A stretch of DNA of 55,107 bases from Flavobacterium sp. (lineage in GTDB: Bacteria > Bacteroidota > Bacteroidia > Flavobacteriales > Flavobacteriaceae): positions 1 to 55,107 of the forward strand of contig JASLDM010000122.1 of NCBI GenBank assembly GCA_030151565.1. Direction: 5' to 3'. The notes under the pieces were generated by a model. That model was not told where the DNA came from. It did no database searches and was given only the letters and a program-made list of their open reading frames with translations. The position numbers were made by a program, and so were the translations under genes. Of the stretch, positions 1 through 8,998 are shown in pieces. How positions within the stretch are numbered: the first letter of the stretch is position 1; each line of letters begins with the position of its first letter.

Positions 1-3
1 GAA

Positions 4-2850
4 TTAGAATTCGAAACGTAAAGTAAAGTTCCAAGTTCTACCAGCACCAAAGAAAACTTGGTTTCTAGTATCAATCCCTTTATAAATACCATTTTCTAAA
101 TAAGAATCATAAGAAGCAAAATCTTTCTTAATTCCTACAGCATTACCATTTTTATCAACTGAAGCATTGTACTCTGCTTCATTTGCTGTATGGATGTTTG
201 TTCTTCCTTCAGAAATAAATATCTTATCTAAAACATTATTTACATTTAAGCGCATAGATACAGCATTTTGCTTTTCTCTACCAACTTCCATTCTATAAGA
301 AACTCCCGCATCAAATAAACCAAATGAAGGTAATTTGATAGACCCTTTGTGATCTTTATTTTTAAATGTAGCAGCATCAATATAAGGATAGAAATTATCA
401 TTATAACGGTAGTTTGCATCTACTTTCAATCCTTTTACAACTTCATAAGCTGCACCAATATTGAAAACCATTTGAGGTGCATCTCCAACTTTTACATCTT
501 TTAAATAAAGAGTTTGCTCTCTAACTTGACCAGTACTTGGATCCAAAATAGGAGTATTACTATTTTCATCCATGAAAGTCGCAGTTACATCACTATTATA
601 TTTCCAATCTCCGTAAGAGAAAGATCCCATAAAAGATAAATGATCCATTGGGCGGAATAAGAAATCAACTTCTACTCCTGTATGAATTTGTTCTACACCG
701 TATAGGTTAGCATATCCACGGATTTCTTTTGAAGCATCTGTAGGATCAGGGAATTTATCTGTTGTTCTAATAATACGATCACTCCAGCTTGTTCTGTATA
801 AGTTCACGTTAGCATTCAACATTCTTGTTCTCAAACCATATCCTAATTCTAATCCAAAGATTTTCTCGTTTTTCAAGTTTGGATTCATCACGTTACTGTT
901 GTTAACGTAAACTCCACCATTCATATAAGGTTGTCTTGAATAATAACCAGCATTAACAAAAACGTTGTTATAATCATCAATGTTATAGTTTGCTCCCCCT
1001 TTAACGTTACCTCCTACGATATCTTTCCAATCAGTTTTGTAGTTTGGATCATTTGGACGAGGGTTCTCTCTATTGTAAGAGAAGTAGTCAATACGTCTGA
1101 AAGATTGATTAGAAACCGATCCTTGCACAAAAGCAGATAAACGCTCTCCTGAGTATTCTAACTGACCGAATCCACCAATCCATTTTACATTACCATCATT
1201 ATCATAACCAACTTTCTCACGATCCCCCATACTTGCAAAAGGATTGTAGCTCGCTTTTGCTTCATATGATTCGTAAATATAACGGTTACCTGTATTTCTG
1301 TTTGCTTTGTCTAAATATCCATCAGCACCCATCATATCAGTAATGTTTTGGAAGTGATACCCTGTATAAGTACGAGCGTCAACACCTAAATCAAAAGTTA
1401 AATTATCAGCTAATTTAGTATTCAAGTTAACAACAGCTCCATACCAGTCATGCGAGTTATTAGAGGCTCTACGAACAAATCCATAACGATCATCATTAAT
1501 ATTTTCACCGTTTGTAGTATTTCTATCAGCACCAAAATCAGCAACATGTTCACCACTGTTCCAAGCTACGATATCATCAAAACGAATTTGTCCATTTTCA
1601 TCTTTAAATGTAGGATCGAAATCACGTTTCCCATTTAAGTTACCAAGAACACCAGTTCCTCCACCACGTCCCCAAGAACCGTAGAAAACGGTACTTAAGT
1701 TAAAAGTCTCGTTGATTTTGAAATCCCAGTTTAAAGAAGCTACTGGTTTGTGATAGAAGTTTCTTTTCCAAGAAAACTCTTCCCCATCTAAATATCCCCA
1801 TTCAGAGTTATATTTAATATTTGGATCACCATCAGTTCCATATTTTAAATAATCACTGATTGGATTTGCATAACTTCTTTGATTATGCCATTGTGTAGCA
1901 CCTGTAAAAGTTAACTGTAAATTATGTCTAGCATCTTTTGAACGGTAACCTAAACCTAAAAAATAATTAGATCCTTCAAATTTAGTTCCATCTACATAAC
2001 CATCACCAAAAGTATGACCTAACAAAATAGATGCAGATAACCCGTTTTCTAAAATTCCTGTAGAATAAGAAGCTAAAGCTTTAAAGTAATCCGCAGAACC
2101 TACTGAAGTAGCCACAGATCCACCTTCTCTTGTATCTGCAGTTCTTGTCAATACATTAATTGTTCCTCCAACCGAAGAAATAGCAATTTTAGAAGAACCT
2201 AATCCTCTTTGTACTTGCATTGCTGAAGTAACGTCTGCTAATCCAGACCAGTTTGACCAATAAACAGAACCACCTTCCATGTCATTTACAGGCATTCCAT
2301 TAATCATTACTGCAATGTTCTTTTGATCAAATCCACGGATGTTGATTTTAGAATCTCCAAATCCTCCTCCTCCTTTAGAGGCATACACAGATGGAGTTGT
2401 GTTCAAGATTTCAGGAAACTCTTGAGATCCTAATTTCTCTTGGATTTCAGCAGCTTTAATTGTAGAAACAGCTACTGGTGTTTTACGGTCTTTTGCCACA
2501 TCGGCAACTCCCATAATCACAATGTCATCCAATAAGTTTTCGTCAGCATTTAAAACAATTTTACCTAAATTAATGCTCTTTTCTGTAGCAGTAAAATTAA
2601 TTGTTTTAGTCTTGTAACCGATAAAAGAAATCTCCAAATGGCCTGTTTTCTCAGAAACAGATAAACTAAACTTCCCATCCATATCGGAAGAAGTACCATT
2701 GGTAGTTCCTTTAACAACTACAGTCGCTCCTGGCAATGCAAATTGCATATCGCCATCCATTACAGTACCTGTAATTTGAGTTTGTGAAAGTGCAGATACC
2801 GTTGTGAATAACATCACAAGCATTAGCATCCAGTTCTTCATGTTTTTCAT
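4..2850 (-). CDS. TonB-dependent outer-membrane receptor with carboxypeptidase-like N-terminal domain
   Basis: A 948-residue outer-membrane receptor, expected to import a nutrient using energy from TonB. Residues 1-22 form a signal peptide ending near ALSQ. Residues 24-105 look like the carboxypeptidase-regulatory-like (CarboxypepD_reg-like) domain common in Bacteroidota receptors. Residues 120-238 form the plug domain, with the typical stretch INIRGFDQKNIAVMINGMPV. The rest is a 22-strand-type beta-barrel ending in an aromatic residue (LRFEF). The ATG at 2850 is used; a second ATG three codons later is possible. No SusD-like partner lies next to it, so it is probably not a polysaccharide-utilisation receptor. 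The substrate cannot be read from sequence. The stop codon is at the very edge of the window, so any downstream partner is not visible. Confidence 0.93.
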   Translation of the reverse strand: MKNMKNWMLMLVMLFTTVSALSQTQITGTVMDGDMQFALPGATVVVKGTTNGTSSDMDGKFSLSVSEKTGHLEISFIGYKTKTINFTATEKSINLGKIVLNADENLLDDIVIMGVADVAKDRKTPVAVSTIKAAEIQEKLGSQEFPEILNTTPSVYASKGGGGFGDSKINIRGFDQKNIAVMINGMPVNDMEGGSVYWSNWSGLADVTSAMQVQRGLGSSKIAISSVGGTINVLTRTADTREGGSVATSVGSADYFKALASYSTGILENGLSASILLGHTFGDGYVDGTKFEGSNYFLGLGYRSKDARHNLQLTFTGATQWHNQRSYANPISDYLKYGTDGDPNIKYNSEWGYLDGEEFSWKRNFYHKPVASLNWDFKINETFNLSTVFYGSWGRGGGTGVLGNLNGKRDFDPTFKDENGQIRFDDIVAWNSGEHVADFGADRNTTNGENINDDRYGFVRRASNNSHDWYGAVVNLNTKLADNLTFDLGVDARTYTGYHFQNITDMMGADGYLDKANRNTGNRYIYESYEAKASYNPFASMGDREKVGYDNDGNVKWIGGFGQLEYSGERLSAFVQGSVSNQSFRRIDYFSYNRENPRPNDPNYKTDWKDIVGGNVKGGANYNIDDYNNVFVNAGYYSRQPYMNGGVYVNNSNVMNPNLKNEKIFGLELGYGLRTRMLNANVNLYRTSWSDRIIRTTDKFPDPTDASKEIRGYANLYGVEQIHTGVEVDFLFRPMDHLSFMGSFSYGDWKYNSDVTATFMDENSNTPILDPSTGQVREQTLYLKDVKVGDAPQMVFNIGAAYEVVKGLKVDANYRYNDNFYPYIDAATFKNKDHKGSIKLPSFGLFDAGVSYRMEVGREKQNAVSMRLNVNNVLDKIFISEGRTNIHTANEAEYNASVDKNGNAVGIKKDFASYDSYLENGIYKGIDTRNQVFFGAGRTWNFTLRFEF

Positions 2851-2878
2851 TTTGTAAGTGATAAATTTATTTTCACTG

Positions 2879-2886
2879 CAAAACTA
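2879..2886 (-). promoter_or_regulatory. Promoter -7 element for the TonB-dependent receptor
   Basis: The minus strand reads TAGTTTTG, an exact match to the Bacteroidota -7 consensus TAnnTTTG, 28 bases before the ATG at 2850. No clear -33 TTTG is seen. A perfect 10-bp palindrome AAGATATCTT (2910-2919) lies just upstream and could be an operator. Confidence 0.4.
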
Positions 2887-2947
2887 CAAAAAGAAACGCA
2901 AGTAATGTTAAGATATCTTTATCAATATTTTACAATTGATTAAATGC

Positions 2948-4573
2948 CTAAAATTTATGATTTTCTGACAAATAATAATTCAATAAAAAGGTTGTAGAAC
3001 TATCATGTTTTCTAACTTTTCCTTTTTTTATTTCATTTTGAATATTTTTAGCTAATAATTTCCCATACTCAACTCCAAATTGATCGAAACTAAAAATATT
3101 CCATATTATACCCTGTACGAAGGTTTTATGTTCATAAAGCGCAATCAAAGCTCCTAAACTCTCTGGATCAAGTTGCTTTATTAACAAAGTATTTGAAGGC
3201 TTATTCCCATAGAATTCTCGAAAGCTTTTTAAACTCTCATCTCCTTCTTCAAAATCATAATTCTCACCTATCTTTCCATTCAATAAAGCCTCCGATTGTC
3301 CAAAAAAGTTTGACATTAATATGTCATGATTGGAGTTTTCTTCAATGAAAGGTTTTACAAATCCAATAAAATCAATCGGTATAACTTTAGTTCCCTGATG
3401 AAATAATTGAAAAAATGCATGTTGAGCAGAAACCCCTACTTCGCCCCAAACCAAAGTTCCAGTTTGATAATTAACTGGATAGCCTTCACGTGTTTTATTC
3501 TTACCATTACTCTCCATAATCATTTGCTGTAAATGAGCTGGAAACCTTTCTAAAAGCTGAGAGTAAGGAACAACTGCTTCTGTTTCATAATTATAAAAAT
3601 TATTATACCAAACACTTAAAAGCGCCATCAAAACAGGAATGTTTTTTTGAAATTCTGTTTTTTGAAAATGTAAATCTAAAGCATTCGCTCCTCGTAATAA
3701 TTTTTCGAAATTTTCATATCCCACAGCCAAACTAATAGAAAGGCCTACAGTACTCCATAAAGAAAAACGCCCTCCAACATAATCCCACATTGGGAAAATC
3801 GCATTGGAAGGTACCCCAAAATTTTTAGCTTCTTCAATAGCAGCAGTAACTCCTACCAGATGCTTCTCTATATTCTTTTCACCGATGCCATTTTGAAGCC
3901 AAGCTTTCACTTTTTTAGCATTTTCAATAGTTTCTTGCGTTGTAAATGTTTTAGAAACTATCAATACCAATGTTGTCTTAGGATTCAATGTTGCCAATAC
4001 CGAATATAAATAGTCATCATCTACATTTGAAATGTAATGCACACCGATATTATTTCGATAGTTTTGCAATGCTCCCACAACCATTTTTGGTCCTAGATCA
4101 GAACCACCAATTCCAATATTCAATACATCTGTAAACTTTTCTCCTGTTTCAGAAGTATAAATACCAGATAGAAAATCATGGGTAAAAGATTTTATTTTCT
4201 CTCTACCAGATTTAATTTCAGATTTAACATTTACGCCATCAACCCACAAAGGATGATCACTAAAATCCCGTAAAGCAGTATGCAAAACAGCTCTACTTTC
4301 TGTCACATTTATTTTTTCACCTCCAAAGAGCCCTTCAATGGCTTGACTTAAGTTAACTTCACTAGCCAAATCTACCAAAAGTTGTATTGTCTCTTCCGTA
4401 ATCTTATTTTTAGAAAAGTCAAATAAAAAATCACCCCATTTTAAGTGGAATTTGGAAGCTCGATCAATATCTTCTGCGAAAAGATCTTGCATTCGCACAT
4501 ACTCCATAGTCTCAAAATGTTGACGTAATTTATGCCAAGTCACTGTCCCCGAAGGATTAATATGTTCTATCAT
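2948..4573 (-). CDS. pgi: Glucose-6-phosphate isomerase
   Basis: Pgi interconverts glucose 6-phosphate and fructose 6-phosphate in the cytoplasm, in glycolysis and gluconeogenesis. The 541-residue length is normal for the family. Visible family motifs are GIGGSDLGP (residues 154-162, first SIS domain), GGRFSLWSTVGLSISLAVG and LVWGEVGVSAQHAFFQLFHQ. The start ATG overlaps the stop codon of the upstream M23 peptidase gene by one base (TAATG), which points to translational coupling and to one transcript with it. It is the last gene of the DUF3108-kynA-M23-pgi operon. No strong terminator hairpin is visible in the 97 bases after it. Confidence 0.97.
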   Translation of the reverse strand: MIEHINPSGTVTWHKLRQHFETMEYVRMQDLFAEDIDRASKFHLKWGDFLFDFSKNKITEETIQLLVDLASEVNLSQAIEGLFGGEKINVTESRAVLHTALRDFSDHPLWVDGVNVKSEIKSGREKIKSFTHDFLSGIYTSETGEKFTDVLNIGIGGSDLGPKMVVGALQNYRNNIGVHYISNVDDDYLYSVLATLNPKTTLVLIVSKTFTTQETIENAKKVKAWLQNGIGEKNIEKHLVGVTAAIEEAKNFGVPSNAIFPMWDYVGGRFSLWSTVGLSISLAVGYENFEKLLRGANALDLHFQKTEFQKNIPVLMALLSVWYNNFYNYETEAVVPYSQLLERFPAHLQQMIMESNGKNKTREGYPVNYQTGTLVWGEVGVSAQHAFFQLFHQGTKVIPIDFIGFVKPFIEENSNHDILMSNFFGQSEALLNGKIGENYDFEEGDESLKSFREFYGNKPSNTLLIKQLDPESLGALIALYEHKTFVQGIIWNIFSFDQFGVEYGKLLAKNIQNEIKKGKVRKHDSSTTFLLNYYLSENHKF

Positions 4574-5802
4574 TATTTTTTATCGCTTTCTAAAATAACA
4601 TCATCTAATTCTTTCTTCAAAGGAGCTATATATTCTTTAAAGGCTGGAATATCCTTTTTATCCATTGGTTCAGAATTAGGTAAACTCTGATTTAGAGGAT
4701 CAACCTGAACTCCATTTTTCCAAAAACGATAACAAACGTGAGGTCCAGTAGCTAAACCTGTGCTTCCTACTTTACCAATAATATCACCCTGATTTACGTA
4801 TTGTCCATTTTTTACAAGAATCTTAGACATATGTAAATATTGAGTAGAATACGTTCCGTTGTGTTTTACTTTGACATAATTACCATTTCCAGCAGTGTAT
4901 CCAGCACGTTCTACAACCCCTGAAGCTGTTGCCATAATAGGCGTTCCTGTTGGAGCAGCATAATCTGTTCCACCATGAGCTTTCCATCTTTTCTGAACTG
5001 GATGAAAACGATTCTTACTATATCTTGACGTTATATGAAAAAACTTAAGAGGCGCTTTTAAAAACATACTCTTCATAGGTTTCCCTTCCTCGTCATAATA
5101 CTCAATTCCTTTACTGCTAGGTCTTTTATAAGGGAATGCATACAAATCTTTACCTCGATAATTGAAATAAGCCGCATCGATTTTCTCTATTCCAATATAA
5201 ACCGTGTCGTTGATATATTTTTCTTCAATAGTTACAGCAAACCGATCTTCTGGTTGCAGTTTAAAAAAGTCAATTGACCAAGCAAAAACTTTTGACATTC
5301 TGGTTGCCAATGATTGATCTACTCCTGCATTTTGTAAACTCATTGACAAAGATCCGTCTATTTTAGAAGCCACCGTACGTCGTTTTATAGTCACAGGATA
5401 GTTTTTGGTGTATGCGTGAATTGAATCTCTTAAATCCACAACCTGATACCCCATTCTACTCGGATGATACACAAAAGCAGCTAACTTTTTCGGTTCAGTC
5501 TTCTTTTTAAGCAAAGCATAAGTTTGTCCAATTCTAATATTACGAACTGCAATCGTATCCTTTACTTTATCAATTACATTTTGCACCTCAGAAGGCGACA
5601 AATTGTTCTCGGATAATATTTTTCCTAAAACATCTCCTTTACGAATGGTATCTTCGATTAACTCATACTCTTTTAAATTGAATCCATAGAGCTCCGCGAC
5701 TACTTCTTCAACAATTTCTTCAGGCTCTTCGGGAATTACCTCCACTTTTTTATTACAAGACACCACCAATAAGGTGACAAACAGGAAAGTTAGATATCTC
5801 AA
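4573..5802 (-). CDS. M23 family peptidase, lipoprotein
   Basis: A predicted periplasmic or outer-membrane-anchored peptidoglycan endopeptidase. The N-terminus has a lipobox (LVVSC, Cys16) followed by an acidic Glu/Pro stretch. Residues 45-100 resemble an OapA/LysM-like peptidoglycan-associated segment. The LytM/M23 domain spans about 270-372. Zinc ligands H276 and D280 (HGGTD) and H324 (YLHM) are present, but the usual HxH is HVC (H355, C357), so the last metal ligand would be a cysteine. The start is TTG at 5802: no in-frame ATG exists before residue 117 and the lipoprotein signal needs this start. It is coupled to pgi (TAATG) and lies 44 bases after kynA. The cleavage specificity is unknown. 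Confidence 0.88.
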   Translation of the reverse strand: MRYLTFLFVTLLVVSCNKKVEVIPEEPEEIVEEVVAELYGFNLKEYELIEDTIRKGDVLGKILSENNLSPSEVQNVIDKVKDTIAVRNIRIGQTYALLKKKTEPKKLAAFVYHPSRMGYQVVDLRDSIHAYTKNYPVTIKRRTVASKIDGSLSMSLQNAGVDQSLATRMSKVFAWSIDFFKLQPEDRFAVTIEEKYINDTVYIGIEKIDAAYFNYRGKDLYAFPYKRPSSKGIEYYDEEGKPMKSMFLKAPLKFFHITSRYSKNRFHPVQKRWKAHGGTDYAAPTGTPIMATASGVVERAGYTAGNGNYVKVKHNGTYSTQYLHMSKILVKNGQYVNQGDIIGKVGSTGLATGPHVCYRFWKNGVQVDPLNQSLPNSEPMDKKDIPAFKEYIAPLKKELDDVILESDKK

Positions 5803-5846
5803 AATTACTTATTTTTTGTTGGTTCTATTTTTTTGTTCTTCTAGTT

Positions 5847-6776
5847 TTATTCTTCTCCCCAATTTTCTAATTCTTCAGCACTCCACAATTCAGGAAAAAA
5901 AATGCGTCGCTGATATTTAGGCAACATATATTTTTTCCAATCGCTACCTCCTGTAGCTGCTTTTGGAACAGGTGTACTTTCTAAATATTTTTGAGCCGTT
6001 TTAAAATGCCCCATAACCCAAGTTACATTCACTGTTTTGTCATAATGACGCATTGCAGCAATCAACTCAGGATTATCTTGTGCTTCCTTAGGAAGACTTA
6101 CAAATTTCTGCCATAAATTTGTTTTTTCATAGCTTTTAATCGCTTTAACGAAACTTTGACCATATTTATACTCAAATTGCGACAGCAGGTAGCTCTTTTT
6201 CCCTGTAGCATAATCTTTTCCTGCCGCTTGCCAATACATTAATTCTAAGGCTTCTTCGGGCGTAATTGAATCATCAATCTGATGTACAAATCGCTTATCA
6301 ATCAAATTCACCCAATTTGTAGAAGCAAACTCAATTATCCGATATTGAGCACTCTGAAATCCACTAGCAGGAGTTAATGTATTTCTAAATTTTAAATATT
6401 GTTCAACCTCCATTCCATCACCCATAATATCAAACGAATTCGTCAATAAATCAAAGTAACGACTTATACGCATTAATTTATCCGTAAAAACAGCAACCGA
6501 AAGATTTTCATCATTTGACACTTGCTCCAACTCCCACAGAACCATTTTAAACAATAATTCATTGACTTGATGATATAAAATAAAAACCATTTCATCCGGC
6601 AAAGTCGTTCGTTGCGTCTGAAGCCCTAAAAGGGGATCTGTTTGGATATAATCCCAATAAGTAATTGGCTTCGCCCATCGCAAACCCTCCAAATGAACTT
6701 CTGTTTTTTGTCCCATCGCGGCAAACTTTGCCTCTAATGCTTCTAACTGATCTTGATATTTCGCTTTATTTTCCAT
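5847..6776 (-). CDS. kynA: Tryptophan 2,3-dioxygenase
   Basis: A heme enzyme that opens the indole ring of L-tryptophan with O2 to give N-formylkynurenine, the first step of the kynurenine pathway. Counting from the ATG at 6776 the protein has 309 residues. The active-site segment FILYHQVNELLFK carries His69, the region RNTLTPASGF (131-140) is family-typical, and H257 (WVMGH) followed by ATGGS (274-278) fits the proximal heme-histidine and substrate-loop region. A TTG two codons upstream (6782) is also open, but the ATG is preferred. The ATG overlaps the end of the DUF3108 gene by 11 bases. No kynurenine formamidase, monooxygenase or kynureninase is nearby; nbaC lies 25 kb away. Confidence 0.93.
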   Translation of the reverse strand: MENKAKYQDQLEALEAKFAAMGQKTEVHLEGLRWAKPITYWDYIQTDPLLGLQTQRTTLPDEMVFILYHQVNELLFKMVLWELEQVSNDENLSVAVFTDKLMRISRYFDLLTNSFDIMGDGMEVEQYLKFRNTLTPASGFQSAQYRIIEFASTNWVNLIDKRFVHQIDDSITPEEALELMYWQAAGKDYATGKKSYLLSQFEYKYGQSFVKAIKSYEKTNLWQKFVSLPKEAQDNPELIAAMRHYDKTVNVTWVMGHFKTAQKYLESTPVPKAATGGSDWKKYMLPKYQRRIFFPELWSAEELENWGEE

Positions 6777-7551
6777 CTTCAACAGTCTTAATAGTATTTA
6801 CAAGCCCTTTATATTCTACCAGTTCTGCTTTTAAAGAACCCACCATTAAACTTGCACGTATCCTCAAAGGTATCTTATTTTCATCAGCTGTTACCCATAC
6901 CGTCAAACTTTCTTTCGCCTTGAACACACGTCCTGCTTGAACATACGGTCGGAACATCATCGTTTCTAGAGTGCCGAATTTCGTTTTCATCATTTCATTA
7001 CCCAAATACTTTAATTTGAATTTAGAAGTTTCCCCATCAAAAAACATATCAATCTCAATGGACTCACCTTTTTTTAACTCATTAATCTTGGGATGTTTTC
7101 TAAGGTAGTAAAAAGAAGAAACAATGTCTTGAACATTATTCTGAATAGGATAAGTAGTTTCTTTATCTTTTTCGTTGTCTTTTACTTTTACTGTAAGCGC
7201 TTTATAATCAAAAAAACCTTCTTGATCCTTGGTATAGCCACCCTCATCAATCTTACGAATAAATCGATGCGGCTTCACTTGAGCCTTCTCAAAATAACTT
7301 TGATAATCATCCTCTACTTTAAAGAAAAACTTAGTAGCACCTGTGGTATAACCATGCCCTTTTGCATGGTACATCGGTTTACCATTAACAACAGCATCCC
7401 GCAACTCTAAAGTAGCAACACCTGCATTAATAATACCGTAACTTATTTTAAATTTGAAAAATTCACCAGAATCAAACACTTTATTTGTTTGCCCCAGCAC
7501 AGAAGCGATACTCATAAAAAGAGCCGCGAATACAAAAAGAGTTTTCTTCAT
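6766..7551 (-). CDS. DUF3108 domain protein, secreted
   Basis: A 261-residue protein with a signal peptide (start MKKTLFVFAAL, cleavage near VLGQ). The body has the beta-rich pattern of DUF3108, a periplasmic family of unknown function, including FKISYGIINAGVATLEL near the start and the segment FFDGETSKFKLKYLG later. The ATG at 7551 is chosen because the longer frame would begin with TTG at 7587 and put unrelated residues before the signal peptide. It is the first gene of the operon leading into kynA, the M23 lipoprotein and pgi. A terminator-like hairpin sits just upstream (7588-7619), so expression may be attenuated or driven from a closer promoter. Confidence 0.85.
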   Translation of the reverse strand: MKKTLFVFAALFMSIASVLGQTNKVFDSGEFFKFKISYGIINAGVATLELRDAVVNGKPMYHAKGHGYTTGATKFFFKVEDDYQSYFEKAQVKPHRFIRKIDEGGYTKDQEGFFDYKALTVKVKDNEKDKETTYPIQNNVQDIVSSFYYLRKHPKINELKKGESIEIDMFFDGETSKFKLKYLGNEMMKTKFGTLETMMFRPYVQAGRVFKAKESLTVWVTADENKIPLRIRASLMVGSLKAELVEYKGLVNTIKTVEDGK

Positions 7552-7587
7552 AACTTTGTTGGTTTTTTTATCAAAAATAAGAAACAA

Positions 7588-7619
7588 AAAAACCCAGCCA
7601 AAAAAATGACTGAGTTTTT
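7588..7619 (-). terminator. Intrinsic terminator between hppD and the DUF3108 gene
   Basis: The minus strand reads AAACTCAGTCA, a seven-base loop and TGGCTGGGTTT followed by Ts. In RNA this is an 11-bp stem with two G-U pairs, extendable by A-U pairs. On the plus strand the same two positions are C-A mismatches, so it favours minus-strand transcripts. It lies 190 bases after hppD and 37 bases before the DUF3108 start. Confidence 0.6.
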
Positions 7620-7697
7620 ATGCTATTAACCAACCAAAAAACTATAAATTATGAAAATTTATTACGCTCCAAAAGGCTTATGACGACCTTTATTTTG
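7588..7697 (-). ncRNA. Candidate small RNA or attenuator leader upstream of the DUF3108 operon
   Basis: On the minus strand a TACATTTG promoter element (7704-7711) is followed by three inverted repeats. The first is an extended stem-loop (7665-7699) with AAAGG/CCTTT at its core. The second is ATAAATT-N5-AATTTAT (7644-7662). The third is a terminator hairpin with a T run (7588-7619). There is no ATG on this strand inside the stretch. It could be a stand-alone RNA of about 110 bases, or a 5' leader in which the third hairpin controls read-through into the DUF3108 gene at 7551. The elements are seen; the RNA itself is inferred. Confidence 0.35.
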
Positions 7698-7703
7698 CGA
7701 GTG

Positions 7704-7711
7704 CAAATGTA
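7704..7711 (-). promoter_or_regulatory. Promoter -7 element between hppD and the DUF3108 gene
   Basis: The minus strand reads TACATTTG, an exact TAnnTTTG match. Transcription would start near 7697 and run through the structured leader towards the DUF3108 gene. No clear -33 element is present; the upstream stretch is a T/A run (7730-7740). Confidence 0.45.
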
Positions 7712-7811
7712 TAAGTTTTTATTGGATTAAAAAAAAACATTTTTACATTTAACACTTTTTTGGCTTTACAGGCTGATTTATATCATTTTTTAAGGTTTAA
7801 TTAACTGAATA

Positions 7812-8972
7812 TTAAAGCGTTCCTCTCTTTTCCTGCTCACGTTCAATAGACTCAAAAAGCGCCTTAAAGTTTCCTGCTCCAAATCCTCTTGCACCCATTC
7901 TTTGAATAATTTCGAAGAAAAGCGTCGGACGATCTTCAACTGGTTTGGTAAATATTTGCAATAAATATCCTTCCTCATCAGCATCAATCATAATGCCTAA
8001 TTTCTCTAACTCAGTAATATCTTCTTTCATCATTCCCATATGCTCACCCAAACGTGAAGGAATTGCTTGATAATACGAATGCGGTGGCGCAGAAAGAAAC
8101 TCAACGCCTCTTTCTCTCATTTTAGCAACTGTTGTAATAATATCATCCGTTGCCACAGCAATATGCTGAACACCCGGACCATTATAAAAATCTAAATACT
8201 CTTCAATTTGAGAGCGTTTTTGACCTTCAGCTGGTTCATTAATAGGAAACTTGATACGTCCATTTCCATTAGACATTACCTTACTCATTAACGCAGAGTA
8301 TTCAGTATGAATTTGTTTATCATCAAAAGACAAGAAGTTAACAAACCCCATTACATCTTCATACCATTTTACCCATGTATTCATTTCATTCCAACCCACA
8401 TTACCAACCATATGATCGATATACTTCAATCCTACAGATTCCGGATTATAATCAGATTCCCAAGTTACATATCCTGGTAAAAAAGCACCTGTATAATTTT
8501 TACGCTCAACAAACATATGAACAGTTTCTCCGTAAGTATAAATTCCAGCTCTAACAACTTCTCCGAACTCATCTTTCTCAACCACAGGCTCCATATATGA
8601 TTTTGCCCCACGTTTAATAGTTTCTTCATATGATTTACGAGCATCATCTACCCACAAAGCAACAATTTTAACTCCGTCACCGTGTTTCACAATATGCTCG
8701 TTTAATACTGACTCTGCCGTCAAAGGCGTTGTCAAAACTAATCTTATTTTATCCTGAACCAACACATAAGAAGCTCTATCTCTCACTCCAGTTTCTAATC
8801 CAGAATAAGCAAGTGATTGAAATCCAAAAGCTGTTTTATAAAAATGCGCTGCTTGTTTAGCATTTCCAACATAAAATTCTACATAATCTGTACCTAGTAA
8901 AGGTAAAAAGTCTTGTGCTCCTTCAAAAATCTTCTCTAAGCCAAACTCTACCGACTTTACTTCTTTTTTCAT
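7812..8972 (-). CDS. hppD: 4-hydroxyphenylpyruvate dioxygenase
   Basis: A non-heme Fe(II) enzyme that turns 4-hydroxyphenylpyruvate into homogentisate in tyrosine and phenylalanine catabolism. The 386-residue protein has two vicinal-oxygen-chelate halves. The expected iron ligands are H187 (KYIDHMVGN), H270 (GVQHIAVAT) and E354 (LFFEIIQRMG). The C-terminal RGFGAGNFKALFESIE is the usual family end. The ATG at 8972 lies 26 bases after the hmgA stop, so the two genes almost certainly share a transcript and act in sequence. The leader CAACCCAAAAAACTATAA just before the ATG closely resembles the one before hmgA. Confidence 0.96.
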   Translation of the reverse strand: MKKEVKSVEFGLEKIFEGAQDFLPLLGTDYVEFYVGNAKQAAHFYKTAFGFQSLAYSGLETGVRDRASYVLVQDKIRLVLTTPLTAESVLNEHIVKHGDGVKIVALWVDDARKSYEETIKRGAKSYMEPVVEKDEFGEVVRAGIYTYGETVHMFVERKNYTGAFLPGYVTWESDYNPESVGLKYIDHMVGNVGWNEMNTWVKWYEDVMGFVNFLSFDDKQIHTEYSALMSKVMSNGNGRIKFPINEPAEGQKRSQIEEYLDFYNGPGVQHIAVATDDIITTVAKMRERGVEFLSAPPHSYYQAIPSRLGEHMGMMKEDITELEKLGIMIDADEEGYLLQIFTKPVEDRPTLFFEIIQRMGARGFGAGNFKALFESIEREQEKRGTL

Positions 8973-8998
8973 TGTTTATAGTTTTTTGGGTTGTTATT

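Noticed and set aside
2948..4573. Any sign that the TonB-dependent receptor forms a SusC/SusD pair with the next genes
   Set aside because: The neighbouring gene is pgi and no SusD-like lipoprotein is present on either side within view.
7093..7410. Plus-strand open frame of 105 codons in the DUF3108 gene
   Set aside because: It is antisense to a gene with a clear signal peptide and family pattern, and has no support of its own.
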